Source: Sphingomonadales bacterium
GTDB lineage: Bacteria > Pseudomonadota > Alphaproteobacteria > Sphingomonadales > Sphingomonadaceae
Length of the DNA stretch: 40,815 nt
Direction: 5' to 3'
Assembly (NCBI GenBank): GCA_027490455.1
Contig: JAIXYC010000148.1
Location: 1 to 40,815, forward strand
Below the pieces are notes generated by a model, which made no database searches, was not told where the DNA came from, and saw only the letters and a list, made by a program, of their open reading frames with translations. The first letter of the stretch is position 1. Each line of letters begins with the position of its first letter. Made by a program: the position numbers and the translations under genes. Shown in pieces: positions 1 through 9,870 of the stretch.

Positions 1-300
1 GATTATTCGGGCTATCCCGATTGTCGCCCGGAATTCATCCGCGCCTTTGAAGGCATGGCCAATTTGGCCACCAAGGCGGGTGTTGAGGGCGATCATTTCA
101 GCGTCCACACCCCGTTGCTGCACATGAGCAAGGCCGATATCGCCACGCAAGCGGCGCGGCTTGGCCTTGATGCGGGCATGAGCTGGTCCTGCTACGATCC
201 GACGCCCGATAACAAAGCCTGCGGCCGCTGTGACAGCTGCCGCTTGCGCGCCAAGGGCTTTGCCGATGCGGGATTGCCCGATCCCACCATCTACGCATGA
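1..300 (+). CDS. queC: 7-cyano-7-deazaguanine synthase QueC, C-terminal part (truncated by window start)
   Basis: Frame 1 open from base 1 ([27 protein letters not shown]...); C-terminal CxxC-type cluster [25 protein letters not shown] typical of QueC; followed by queE with ATGA overlap. Confidence 0.93.
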   Translation, partial: DYSGYPDCRPEFIRAFEGMANLATKAGVEGDHFSVHTPLLHMSKADIATQAARLGLDAGMSWSCYDPTPDNKACGRCDSCRLRAKGFADAGLPDPTIYA

Positions 301-935
301 GCTACGCGGTTAAAGAGATTTTCCTGACGCTTCAGGGCGAGGGCGTGCATGCGGGCCGCCGTGCGGTGTTCCTGCGCTTTGCCGGATGCAATTTGTGGAC
401 GGGTCGCGAAGAAGACCGCAGTTCGGCCATCTGCCAATTTTGCGATACCGATTTTGTCGGCATGAACGGCGAAAATGGCGGCCGTTATGACGCGGCGGAC
501 CTTGCTGCAAAAGTCGCGGCTTTGTGGGGTGATGGCGCGCAATCGCGCTATGTCGTCATAACAGGCGGCGAACCCATGTTGCAGGTCGATGATGCGATTG
601 TCGACGCATTGCACGCGCACGGGTTTCAGATCGCCATTGAAAGCAACGGCACTATCGCGGTTCATCCGGGCATTGATTGGGTCTGCATCAGCCCCAAGGC
701 AGGGTCTGACGTCATCCAGCATCATGGCGATGAACTGAAACTCGTCTGGCCGCAATTGGCGAGTGATTTGGACCGCATGGAGGGATGGCAATTTGCCCAT
801 TTCCTCATTCAGCCCATGGATAAAGGCGATCCCGAGCTAAATGCCGCCAGCGTAAAAGAAGCCACGCGCTTCGTCATGGACCGCCCAAAATGGCGCTTAT
901 CCCTGCAAAACCACAAGATTTTGGGGCTGCCCTGA
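297..935 (+). CDS. queE: 7-carboxy-7-deazaguanine synthase QueE (radical SAM)
   Basis: [34 protein letters not shown]...[18 protein letters not shown]; adjacent to queC. Confidence 0.95.
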   Translation: MSYAVKEIFLTLQGEGVHAGRRAVFLRFAGCNLWTGREEDRSSAICQFCDTDFVGMNGENGGRYDAADLAAKVAALWGDGAQSRYVVITGGEPMLQVDDAIVDALHAHGFQIAIESNGTIAVHPGIDWVCISPKAGSDVIQHHGDELKLVWPQLASDLDRMEGWQFAHFLIQPMDKGDPELNAASVKEATRFVMDRPKWRLSLQNHKILGLP

Positions 936-1005
936 CCCTTATTAAATATGCTTGAAACCTATTCCCAAAGATGACAGTCTTGTGACGGGAAGAGGAGAGC
1001 AAAAA

Positions 1006-1353
1006 ATGGCAAAAGCCGAACAAGCGCAATTGCGCAGCTATAAAAGCTATTCAAAACGTATGTCCGACCATGTCGCCTTTGCGCTGGTCGTCTACACATT
1101 GGCGCTGATATTTTTGGTGACGCCCACCATTGAATCGCGTGGCACGTCGATTTTTCCTTATTTTGTCTTGGTCCTCTTTGTGGCTGTGGTCATTCCGCCC
1201 TGCCGCAATATGGAGCGCCGCTGGCAGGCGCTGGATGCCGCTGCATACAATGGCGACGGTCTGAAGACGCATTATGTCGCGGACCGGTTGAAGCTTTGGG
1301 CGGCCGCTGTGGCCATTCCGGCATTTTTAGCGGTGGTGTTTACGGTATTTTGA
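1006..1353 (+). CDS. Small membrane protein of unknown function
   Basis: Within ORF 952..1353; GGAG Shine-Dalgarno before ATG at 1006; three hydrophobic segments. Confidence 0.6.
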   Translation: MAKAEQAQLRSYKSYSKRMSDHVAFALVVYTLALIFLVTPTIESRGTSIFPYFVLVLFVAVVIPPCRNMERRWQALDAAAYNGDGLKTHYVADRLKLWAAAVAIPAFLAVVFTVF

Positions 1354-1399
1354 CCGCCGCTTGATTGACGCTGTAACGGCCCGCGCCTAAGCGGGAATC

Positions 1400-2746
1400 A
1401 TGCTTAAACCTCAAGAAGCGCTTGATCGCGCGCACAATCTCGTTTCCCAAGCCATTAAAGCCGGTGCCGATGCCGCCGATGCCGTTTATGTGTGTGACGC
1501 ATCGACGGACGTTCAGGTGCGGCTGGGCCAGTTAGAGGATGTCGCCCGATCCGAAGGCGAGGATATTGGCTTGCGGGTTTTTGTTGGCCAGCGATCGGCG
1601 ACGATATCATCGTCCAACATGAACCCCGATATTCTTGCCGGTCTAGTTGCCCGCGCCATCGATATGGCGAAAGAAGCCCCCGAAGACCAATATGCGGGCC
1701 TCGCCCCGCAAGATCGCCTGCTCACCGGTGCAATTCCGGACTTCGACAGCGATGATGGGCAAGACCCCGATCCTGCGCATCTGCGCGCAGCGGCGCTTGA
1801 ATGCGAAGATGCCGCGCGCGCCGTTCCCGGCGTCACCAACAGCGAAGGCGCAGGCGCAAGTGCCTCGCGTTCGATCTTTGCGCTGGCCACCAGCCATGGC
1901 TTTGCAGGCGTAAAGGCTGGATCAGGCTATGGCATATCGGCAAGTGTGCTCTCAGGCGACGGCGACGCCAAGGAACGCGATTATGACTGGCGTTCGGCCC
2001 GGCATCTCGCCGACCTTGCCAGCCCCGCCAGCGTCGGCACGCGTGCCGGTGAACGCGCGGTCAAGCGGTTGAACCCCGGCACCATCAAAAGCGGACAGAT
2101 GCCCGTGGTCTTTGACCCGCGCGTGGGCAGTTCTTTTGTCGGGCATTTGCTGGGCGGGATCAGCGGGTCGGCCATTGCCCGCAAAACAAGCTTCCTGCTG
2201 GAATCGCTCGGCGCGCAATTGTTCGACAGCGGCATATCGATCATCGACAATCCGCATGTGCAGCGCGGGCTTGGGTCGCGCGCCTTTGATGGCGAAGGCC
2301 TGCCCACCGCGCGCCGTGCGATCATCGAAAATGGCGTTTTGACCGGCTGGTTGATGGAAAGCGCATCGGCGCGGCAATTGGGATTAGAACCCACGGGGCA
2401 TGCGAGCCGTGGCGTCAGCGGCGCGCCGGGCGTCAGCCCATCCAACGTACATTTGGAAGGCGGCAGTGTCAGCGTTGCGGAACTGATCGCGGATATCAAA
2501 CATGGCGTCTATGTGCACGAACTCGCCGGGCAGGGCGTCAATCCGGTGACGGGCGATTACAGCCGTGGTGCCGCCGGTTTCCTGATCATCAATGGCGAAA
2601 TTGCCGGACCCGTGAGCGAATTTACCATTGCCGGCAATTTGAAGGATATGTTTGCAGCGATGACCGCCGCGAACGATCTGGAATTCATCCGCAGCATCAA
2701 CGTGCCCACCTTGCGGATTGACGGCATGATGATCGCAGGTGCCTGA
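1400..2746 (+). CDS. pmbA: TldD/PmbA family metallopeptidase (PmbA/TldE-like)
   Basis: 448 aa; PmbA-like features (GLRVFVGQRSATISSSN, GVNPVTGDYSRGAAGFLIINGEI, LRIDGMMIAG C-terminus). Confidence 0.9.
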   Translation: MLKPQEALDRAHNLVSQAIKAGADAADAVYVCDASTDVQVRLGQLEDVARSEGEDIGLRVFVGQRSATISSSNMNPDILAGLVARAIDMAKEAPEDQYAGLAPQDRLLTGAIPDFDSDDGQDPDPAHLRAAALECEDAARAVPGVTNSEGAGASASRSIFALATSHGFAGVKAGSGYGISASVLSGDGDAKERDYDWRSARHLADLASPASVGTRAGERAVKRLNPGTIKSGQMPVVFDPRVGSSFVGHLLGGISGSAIARKTSFLLESLGAQLFDSGISIIDNPHVQRGLGSRAFDGEGLPTARRAIIENGVLTGWLMESASARQLGLEPTGHASRGVSGAPGVSPSNVHLEGGSVSVAELIADIKHGVYVHELAGQGVNPVTGDYSRGAAGFLIINGEIAGPVSEFTIAGNLKDMFAAMTAANDLEFIRSINVPTLRIDGMMIAGA

Positions 2747-3539
2747 ACGCCAACTGGATAGAGACGCCGTCATCGCAGCGACGCAGGAAGCTGCGGCGTT
2801 GGCGTTGGCCAGCTGGCGTGACGGCGCCGTGCCCGATGCGAAGGTGTGGGAAAAGAGCCGCGACAATTTCGTGAGCGACATCGACATGGCCGTCGACGCG
2901 TTGCTGACCACGCGTTTGCAGGCGATTTTGCCGGAGGCTGCATGGTTGTCCGAAGAGACGCTCGATGACCCAAAGCGGCTCGACGCGCGGCTGTTGTGGC
3001 TGGTCGACCCCATTGATGGCACACGCGATTATGTGCGCGGACGCAGCGGATGGTGTGTCTCGGTCGCCTTGGTGGCCGATGGTATTCCGATCTTTGCGGT
3101 GATGGCCGCGCCGGCGGAGGACAAAATCTGGGTCGCGGCACGCGGTGAAGGCGTGACATGCAACAATGCGCCTCTGTCGGGCAGCACGCGATTGGATTTT
3201 AACGGATCACGTGTCCCCGCCGATGAATTGCCACGGCTGGATGCGGACCTTGTGACGGTGACCAAGCCCAACAGCATTGCGATGCGGATGACGATGGTCG
3301 CCTGCGACCGCGCTGACTTGGTGGCGACGCTGCGCTGGGGCAATGAATGGGACATCGCCGCTGCGCACCTCGTCGCGCAGGAAGCAGGCGCAGTCGTGAC
3401 CGATGCGCTTGGCGGACCGATCTTATATAATAAGCGCAAGCCATTGGATTTCGGTCTGATCTGCTGCGCGCCGGGGATACATGACGCCGTGGTGGAGCGC
3501 CTGTCGGGGCGCGCGGCGCAGATTTTGTCGGCGTCGTGA
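2739..3539 (+). CDS. Inositol monophosphatase family / 3'(2'),5'-bisphosphate nucleotidase (CysQ-like)
   Basis: GTG start overlapping the pmbA stop; DNFVSDIDMAVD, WLVDPIDGTRDYVRG motif, WDIAAAHLVAQEAGAVVTD. Confidence 0.85.
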   Translation: MPERQLDRDAVIAATQEAAALALASWRDGAVPDAKVWEKSRDNFVSDIDMAVDALLTTRLQAILPEAAWLSEETLDDPKRLDARLLWLVDPIDGTRDYVRGRSGWCVSVALVADGIPIFAVMAAPAEDKIWVAARGEGVTCNNAPLSGSTRLDFNGSRVPADELPRLDADLVTVTKPNSIAMRMTMVACDRADLVATLRWGNEWDIAAAHLVAQEAGAVVTDALGGPILYNKRKPLDFGLICCAPGIHDAVVERLSGRAAQILSAS

Positions 3540-3562
3540 ATGTGTGCCCACATGCCCATAAC

Positions 3563-3638
3563 CGTCACCCTGAACTTGTTTCAGGGTCTTACTTTTTCGA
3601 CGTCGGCAGTAAGACCCTGAAACAAGTTCAGGGTGACG
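3563..3638. repeat. REP-like nested inverted repeat
   Basis: 31-bp perfect inverted arms (3563-3593 and 3608-3638) around a 14-nt spacer; each arm is itself a hairpin (ACCCTGAA...TTCAGGGT); lies between convergent genes. Confidence 0.92.
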
Positions 3639-3678
3639 AATTTCCGGTAACAACTTCAGGATAGCAAAGCCCGCGCAG

Positions 3679-4614
3679 CTAGACCCTCGCCCGTGTCCAC
3701 AATGCCGCACGGTCCATATCACGCGGGTTGTTCGCAACAGCATCAACAAATGCTTTGCGCACCCAGCGAAACTTCTCGGGGCGGCTGGTGAAAATACGTT
3801 GGTCCCACGCGTGGCTGTCGGCGGCGCGGACTTTGCGGGCAATTTCGCCATAAATGCCAGCAGCCGATAGCACCGCCCAGCGTGCACGCAGCGGCAGATG
3901 CGCCGCGCCGACGCGTGCCGACGCTTCATATTGCTCGGCCTCGTCCGCCAACCACCGGCCCATCAGCGCCAGTTTCTTGCGGTTATGCGGCTTCATATGC
4001 TCGCCTGGGGCGATATCGAGCGTCGCCAGCCAGTCGTCGGGTAAATAACAGCGTCCGGCGGCGTCATCTTCCGCAATATCCCGCGCGATATTGGCAAGTT
4101 GAAAGGCGAGGCCAAGGTCACACGCCCGGTCGAGCGTAGCATCATCATCCGCTGGAACGCCCATCACCACGGCCATCATCACGCCGACGGCACCAGCAAC
4201 ATGATAACAATATTGGTAAAGATCGCTTTCGCGGCGGGGGTGCCAGTCCGCGGCATCCAATGCGAAGCCTTCGATGACATCCTCCGCCATGCGCGCCGTA
4301 ATGCCACACTCCCGCGCGACCACGCCGAGGCAGTCAAACGCTGGCTCACCCGTAGGTATGCCCGCCAGCGCTTTTGCGGTCAGCGTGCGAATGGCGGCAA
4401 GGCTTTCCTGCGGATCGATGACCGCTGCCATCGCGCCGCCATGGTCCTGACCATCGGCCATATCATCGCATTTGCGGCACCACGCGTAGAGCAACCAAAC
4501 GCGTTCGCGCGTTATGCGGTCAAACAACCGGCTGGCGAAACGGAAGGATTTTGAACCCCGCGAGATGCTGTCCTGCGCAAATTGAACAAGGGCAGGGCGA
4601 TCAAAATCAGCCAC
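3679..4614 (-). CDS. crtB: Phytoene synthase
   Basis: squalene/phytoene synthase motifs: SKSFRFASRLFDRITRERVWLLYAWCRKCDDMADG; QLANIARDIAEDDAAGRCYLPDDWL. Confidence 0.95.
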   Translation of the reverse strand: MADFDRPALVQFAQDSISRGSKSFRFASRLFDRITRERVWLLYAWCRKCDDMADGQDHGGAMAAVIDPQESLAAIRTLTAKALAGIPTGEPAFDCLGVVARECGITARMAEDVIEGFALDAADWHPRRESDLYQYCYHVAGAVGVMMAVVMGVPADDDATLDRACDLGLAFQLANIARDIAEDDAAGRCYLPDDWLATLDIAPGEHMKPHNRKKLALMGRWLADEAEQYEASARVGAAHLPLRARWAVLSAAGIYGEIARKVRAADSHAWDQRIFTSRPEKFRWVRKAFVDAVANNPRDMDRAALWTRARV

Positions 4615-4650
4615 GGCAAAAATCTGTGCAAGGGCTGATGGCGGCTTGGT

Positions 4651-5232
4651 TCACAAATCGTCTGCTTTCATCTGGAAGATGGTCTTGTGCGGCACATAAG
4701 CCGCCATCTTGTCCAGCAGGCCGTCCAGCGTGTCATCGACAATCATGATGCCCGCATGTTGCGGCCGGATAAAGCCGACATCGATCATATTCTGGTTGAA
4801 CGCGATAAGCTGATCATAGAAACCCGCAATGTTCAAAACGCCGACGGGTTTTTGATGATAGCCAAGCTGTGACCAGCTGATCGCTTCCCACAATTCGTCC
4901 ATCGTCCCGACACCGCCGGGAATGGTGATGAAGCCATCGGACAATTCGGTAAACCGCGCCTTGCGTTCGTGCATACCCGAAACGACGTGCAGTTCGGTGC
5001 AGCCCTTGTGCGCGACTTCAGCGCCGACCAGTGCTTCGGGGATGATGCCAATGACTTCGCCGCCTGCCGCAAGCGCGCTGTCGGCCACTGCACCCATCAG
5101 CCCCAATCGGCCGCCGCCATAGACAACGCCAATGCCGCGTTCCGCCAGCATCTTTCCAACGCTGCGCGCCGCTTCGATATAAATGGGGTTATCGGGGGTA
5201 GCCGAACCGCAATAGACCGCGAGCCGCTTCAC
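4651..5232 (-). CDS. LOG family protein (TIGR00730 Rossmann-fold, cytokinin riboside 5'-monophosphate phosphoribohydrolase-like)
   Basis: MKRLAVYCGSATPDNPIY...GVVYGGGRLGLMGAVADSAL...GGVGTMDELWEAISW (PGGxGTxxE motif). Confidence 0.9.
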   Translation of the reverse strand: MKRLAVYCGSATPDNPIYIEAARSVGKMLAERGIGVVYGGGRLGLMGAVADSALAAGGEVIGIIPEALVGAEVAHKGCTELHVVSGMHERKARFTELSDGFITIPGGVGTMDELWEAISWSQLGYHQKPVGVLNIAGFYDQLIAFNQNMIDVGFIRPQHAGIMIVDDTLDGLLDKMAAYVPHKTIFQMKADDL

Positions 5233-6716
5233 TTATTTGCTTCCTCCAGCATTAATGCGGCGGTTGCCTTTGCGCTGCCGACGACGCCGGGGATGCCAGC
5301 GCCCGGGTGCGTGCCTGCGCCAACGAAATACAGATTTGGTATCGCATCATCGCGGTTGTGCGCACGCATATAGGCCGACTGCCACAGAACGGGTTCAAGG
5401 CTGAACGCGCTGCCCAAATGTGCCGAAAGGTCGCGGCCAAAATCGGCCGGTGTGTAATGGAATTGGGTCATGATCCGGCTGCGGATGTCGGGGATCAGGC
5501 GGCGTTCAAGCTCATCCAAAATCCGTTCCTTCAACGCTTCACCCACATCGCCATCCCAATCGAGCGGCGCTTTGCCCATATGCGCGACAGGCGCGAGGAC
5601 ATAAAATGTCGAGCAACCTTCGGGCGCAAGGCTTGGGTCCGTGACGGTTGGATGGTGCAAATATAGCGAGAAATCCTGCGGCAGGACGCCGTTTTTGTAA
5701 ATGTCGTCGAGCAAGCCTTTGTAGCGCGGGCCAAACAGGATCATATGGTGCGGAATGCCCGGCCATGTGCCCTTAATGCCAAGGTGCAGAACGAAAAGCG
5801 ATGGCGACCAGCTTTTGCGCCGCAGCGATTTGGTTGCGCGTTCGCCGCGTTTGTTGCTGGTCAACAAATCCTTGTAGGTGTGCATCAGGTCGCCATTGGA
5901 CGCCGCCATGTCGCAGTCCATATGCCAGCCTGATTTCGTGCGCACGCCAATGACCTTGTCACCGCGTGTCTCGATTTCTTCGACCGGATCGCCCAGACGG
6001 ATCGTCCCGCCGAGCCGTTCAAAATGCGTTACCATCGCGGCGACAAGCCGGTTGGTGCCGCCCTTGGCAAACCAGACGCCGCCCTCTTTTTCGATGGTGT
6101 GGATAAGCGCGTAGATCGCGCTGGTGCTCATCGGGTTTCCGCCGACGAGCAATGTGTGGAATGACAAAGCTTCGCGCAGCTTTTCGTCTTTCACGTACGA
6201 CGAAACGATCGAATAGACCGAACGCCACGCCTGATATTTCATCAGCGCAGGCGCGGCCTTAATCATCGATGCGAAGTCGAGGAATGCGACGGAACCAAGC
6301 TTTTGGTAGCCCTCTTTGAACACACCCTTCGAATATTCGAGGAACTTGCGATAGCCCTCGACATCGTCGGGGTTCAGCTTTTCAATTTCGGCTTTCAGGC
6401 CGGGTGCGTCATTGGAATAATCGAAATTCGTGCCATCGGGCCAGTTCAACCGGTAGAACGGGAATACGGGCATCAATTCCACGTCGTCCGACATTTTATG
6501 GCCGGACAGCGACCATAATTCTTCCAGACATGGCGGGTCGGTGATGACCGTTGGGCCACCGTCAAAGGTGAAGCCATCCTTTTCCCAATAATAGCCGCGG
6601 CCACCGGGCTTATCGCGCGCTTCGATAATCGTCGTGGAGATGCCTGCAGATTGAAGCCGCATTGCAAGCGCAAGGCCGCCAAATCCGGCACCAATAATCG
6701 CTGCTGTCTTCGTCAT
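5229..6716 (-). CDS. crtI: Phytoene desaturase
   Basis: N-terminal AAIIGAGFGGLALAMRLQSAG dinucleotide fold; GGRGYYWEKDGFTFDGGPTVITDP; C-terminal YFVGAGTHPGAGIPGVVGSAKA. Confidence 0.96.
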   Translation of the reverse strand: MTKTAAIIGAGFGGLALAMRLQSAGISTTIIEARDKPGGRGYYWEKDGFTFDGGPTVITDPPCLEELWSLSGHKMSDDVELMPVFPFYRLNWPDGTNFDYSNDAPGLKAEIEKLNPDDVEGYRKFLEYSKGVFKEGYQKLGSVAFLDFASMIKAAPALMKYQAWRSVYSIVSSYVKDEKLREALSFHTLLVGGNPMSTSAIYALIHTIEKEGGVWFAKGGTNRLVAAMVTHFERLGGTIRLGDPVEEIETRGDKVIGVRTKSGWHMDCDMAASNGDLMHTYKDLLTSNKRGERATKSLRRKSWSPSLFVLHLGIKGTWPGIPHHMILFGPRYKGLLDDIYKNGVLPQDFSLYLHHPTVTDPSLAPEGCSTFYVLAPVAHMGKAPLDWDGDVGEALKERILDELERRLIPDIRSRIMTQFHYTPADFGRDLSAHLGSAFSLEPVLWQSAYMRAHNRDDAIPNLYFVGAGTHPGAGIPGVVGSAKATAALMLEEANK

Positions 6717-7882
6717 TTCTTCTTGCTCCGGATCGCGGTGATGGCTTTCCCTATGGGAATGGGCGGCTTGCCAATCAGGATGCGCGCCTTATCACTGTTG
6801 CTGCTATTCCCAGCATAAAAGCGTTCAATCAATCCGGGCTTTAGCCTGTAGAAACGTTCTAATATTTTATATCGGTCGCGGCCTTCGGCGCCGCGGAAAA
6901 GCATCCGGTTGAGTATCCGGAAAAATCTGCCCTTGTTCCAATGCTCCTGTGCACGCTGGCGTAGAACAAGATTGAGCTTGTCGCCGTCAAGATCGGGCTG
7001 CTCTGCAATGAAGATTGCGTTGCGCACGGCGTCGGGCAGGGAATAGCTGGTCACCGACTGAAAAAATGCACCGCGCGCGCCGGCCTTTGCCGTGCGGCCA
7101 CTGCCACTGGTCCAATAGCTTTCCAGATCGCCGCCCATTACGACGGGCAAGACGCCATTTTCTTCCCGCAAGACGCGCTCGACTTTCCAGCCTTTTTCAT
7201 CCGCATAAGCCGCAATCCGTTGGCGCAGGATGCGCGGGTCCAACTCGGGCTTATCGCTATAATAAGTGTCTTCGACAAACAATTTATCCATCCCAAAGGG
7301 CAGGACATAGACAAAGCGATAGCCATCATGCTGGTCGACTGTCGCGTCCATGACGATGGGTTTTGTAAGATTGTGCGGCTCTGACAATTGCATCAGCTGG
7401 CCGGTAAATTTCTGCCAACCGCAATCGAGATGGTTCAGGTCACCTGCGCCGCGCGCGTCAATCACGCCGCCGGCGTTAATACGCTGCGCGCCGTCGAGAA
7501 CCACAAGCCGAGGCGAGACCGCCTTCACTTCACGGCCAAGCATCAATGACGATGCAGGCAGGTTTTTGCGCAGAACCCAGTCGAGCCGTTCGGATTCAAT
7601 CGTGTAATAAATATTGTCGAGCGTCCGGCTGTGCCCGGGGAATTTGACGTCATAACCCGACCAGCCATAAGTCACCAATGGCGCAGTGAGCCAACGATGC
7701 TCGGGCAATATGTCGCTCGCAAAAAAGCTCCAGATATGGTTGCCGCCAAAGCTGTCGCCTTGTTCAATTAGGACAATCTTTAGTTCGGGCCGCATTTTCG
7801 CAAGGGCAAGCGCGATGAGCCCGCCGGCAAGCCCGCCGCCGACAATGGCCAAATCGCATTTGATATTTTCGCGTGTCACCAT
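6713..7882 (-). CDS. crtY: Lycopene beta-cyclase
   Basis: CDLAIVGGGLAGGLIALAL; QKFTGQLMQL; MDATVDQHDGYRFVYVLPF; operon position with crtI. Confidence 0.93.
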   Translation of the reverse strand: MVTRENIKCDLAIVGGGLAGGLIALALAKMRPELKIVLIEQGDSFGGNHIWSFFASDILPEHRWLTAPLVTYGWSGYDVKFPGHSRTLDNIYYTIESERLDWVLRKNLPASSLMLGREVKAVSPRLVVLDGAQRINAGGVIDARGAGDLNHLDCGWQKFTGQLMQLSEPHNLTKPIVMDATVDQHDGYRFVYVLPFGMDKLFVEDTYYSDKPELDPRILRQRIAAYADEKGWKVERVLREENGVLPVVMGGDLESYWTSGSGRTAKAGARGAFFQSVTSYSLPDAVRNAIFIAEQPDLDGDKLNLVLRQRAQEHWNKGRFFRILNRMLFRGAEGRDRYKILERFYRLKPGLIERFYAGNSSNSDKARILIGKPPIPIGKAITAIRSKKK

Positions 7883-8043
7883 GCGGCCCTAGCGCAGCCA
7901 TTTTACAAGGGGAAGGCTTCTGCCAAGGTAATGCACAACTTTATGCATGGCGATTGGACCGCGCACCGACGTCGTCATAATTTTTCTATATGCTAACCAT
8001 ATTGAAGCGGCGTAAGTGTGTCGTCAAACGGGGGAGATTTATC

Positions 8044-9105
8044 ATGCGGAAGAAATGGCTTTTGGCGGTCCTTGGCGGGCTGGTCCTTGCGGGCGGCGCG
8101 GCATATGTAAAGCGTGACGCACTGGCGATGGCGCTGATTGCGCGGGCAGCGGACGGCGCAATGTCGCGCAATGTCATGGCGGAATTGCCCGCCAACGCGC
8201 TGCATGTCGGGTTTTGCGGCACGGGCTCGCCCTTGCCCAACCGTGACCGCGCTGCCGCGTGCACCGTTGTGATTGCCGGTGGCCGGTTGTTCGTTTTCGA
8301 CATGGGTGAAGGCTCCGGCAAAACGCTGTCTCTCATGGGCATGCCGCTCGATAAGATTGAGGGCGTGTGGCTCACGCATTTGCACAGCGACCATTTCGAA
8401 GGCCTTGGCCCGTTCACATTGCAACGTTGGGCAGGGACAAGCGCGAAAACGCCATTGTCGGTGTCTGGCCCTGAAGGCGTCACGGAAATCACCGATGGCC
8501 TGAATGCGGCGTACCGGATTGATTCAACCTACCGCATTGCCCACCATGGCGCAGCCGTTGTGCCGCAATCGGGCTTTGGCATGACGGGCAAGGCGATCCA
8601 GCCCGGCGTGGTTTACGATGCCAACGACGTGCGCATTACCGCCTTTTCTGTGGACCATGATCCGATCACGCCGGCCTTTGGCTATCGCGTCGATTATAAA
8701 GGCCGCAGCGTCACGATATCGGGTGACACCGCCTTCACCCCTGCGCTCGCCAAAGCCGCCAAGGGTTCGGATTTATATGTCAGCGAACTGCTGTCGCCGC
8801 GCATGGTCGATGCCCTCGCCACCAGCGCGCAAAAGGCAGGGATGATAAATCGGGCCAAAATCTTCGATGATATCCAGAATTACCATATCAGCCCCGAACA
8901 AGCCGCTGATGTCGCAAAAGCGTCTGGCGCAGGCATGTTGGCCTTCACCCATATCGTCCCGTCGGTGCCCAAGCCTTTGGAATTCGCGCTGATTGGTGAT
9001 GCCGCAAGCCGGTATAAGGGACCAATCAAGGTCATGCACGATGGCGACTTGATTAGCATTTCCGGCGCTGATGATTTCGAAACACGCAATTTGCTAAACC
9101 GATAG
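8044..9105 (+). CDS. MBL-fold metallo-hydrolase (RNase Z-like/arylsulfatase-type), probably membrane anchored or exported
   Basis: MRKKWLLAVLGGLVLAGGAAYVKRD hydrophobic N-terminus; LTHLHSDHFEGL (HxHxDH) motif; SGDTAFTP; FTHIVPS. Confidence 0.88.
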   Translation: MRKKWLLAVLGGLVLAGGAAYVKRDALAMALIARAADGAMSRNVMAELPANALHVGFCGTGSPLPNRDRAAACTVVIAGGRLFVFDMGEGSGKTLSLMGMPLDKIEGVWLTHLHSDHFEGLGPFTLQRWAGTSAKTPLSVSGPEGVTEITDGLNAAYRIDSTYRIAHHGAAVVPQSGFGMTGKAIQPGVVYDANDVRITAFSVDHDPITPAFGYRVDYKGRSVTISGDTAFTPALAKAAKGSDLYVSELLSPRMVDALATSAQKAGMINRAKIFDDIQNYHISPEQAADVAKASGAGMLAFTHIVPSVPKPLEFALIGDAASRYKGPIKVMHDGDLISISGADDFETRNLLNR

Positions 9106-9126
9106 CATAAGGGCTAAGGCCGCCAG

Positions 9127-9870
9127 ATGGGCTCATGGCTGATCTTATCATTATCAACACTGGCGATGACGGCGATTGTCGGCGTCCGTTATCTGCTCGT
9201 CAGCGGTGCTTTTGCATGGGCGACGAAATTGCGCGAGCCGGGTCTTTATGTTGGCCTTGACCAACAAATCCGCCGCGAAATCGGGTGGAGCCTCGCCAGT
9301 GCCGCGATTTACGGCATTCCTGCGGGTGTCGTCGCTTGGGGATGGGATAATCTCGGCTGGACGTTGATTTACCGTGATGCCGGCGCTTACCCTTTTTGGT
9401 ATCTGCCGCTGTCGGTATTTCTATATCTGTTTGCGCACGACACATGGTTTTATTGGACACACCGGCTGATGCATCGCCCGTTTTGGTTCAAGGCCGCGCA
9501 CGCTGTCCATCATGAAAGCCGCCCGCCGACGGCATGGGCTGCCATGTCCTTCCATCCGTGGGAGGCATTATCGGGGGCGTTCGTTATTCCGTTTTTGGTC
9601 TTCGTCATTCCCATTCATGTTGCGTCTTTGGGCGTCGTGCTATCGGTGATGACAATCATGGGCGTTACCAACCATATGGGGTGGGAATGTTTCCCGAAAT
9701 CCATCGTCAACGGCACATTAGGACAGTGGCTGATAACGGCGACACATCATCAAAAGCATCACGACGCATATCGGGGGAATTATGGGCTATATTTCAGGTT
9801 TTGGGATAAAATGTGCGGCACTGACCTTGGTCTCGGCCATTGGGATCGCAACCTTAAGCGGCGCGGCTGA
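9127..9870 (+). CDS. Sterol desaturase / fatty acid hydroxylase superfamily protein
   Basis: Histidine clusters HDTWFYWTHRLMH, HAVHHES, HHQKHHDAYRGNYGLYFRFWDKMCGT. Confidence 0.9.
   Translation: MGSWLILSLSTLAMTAIVGVRYLLVSGAFAWATKLREPGLYVGLDQQIRREIGWSLASAAIYGIPAGVVAWGWDNLGWTLIYRDAGAYPFWYLPLSVFLYLFAHDTWFYWTHRLMHRPFWFKAAHAVHHESRPPTAWAAMSFHPWEALSGAFVIPFLVFVIPIHVASLGVVLSVMTIMGVTNHMGWECFPKSIVNGTLGQWLITATHHQKHHDAYRGNYGLYFRFWDKMCGTDLGLGHWDRNLKRRG

Noticed and set aside
7883-7989. Possible PpsR/CrtJ-type TGT-N12-ACA site upstream of crtY
   Set aside because: No convincing match at the required spacing in the crtY-MBL intergenic region
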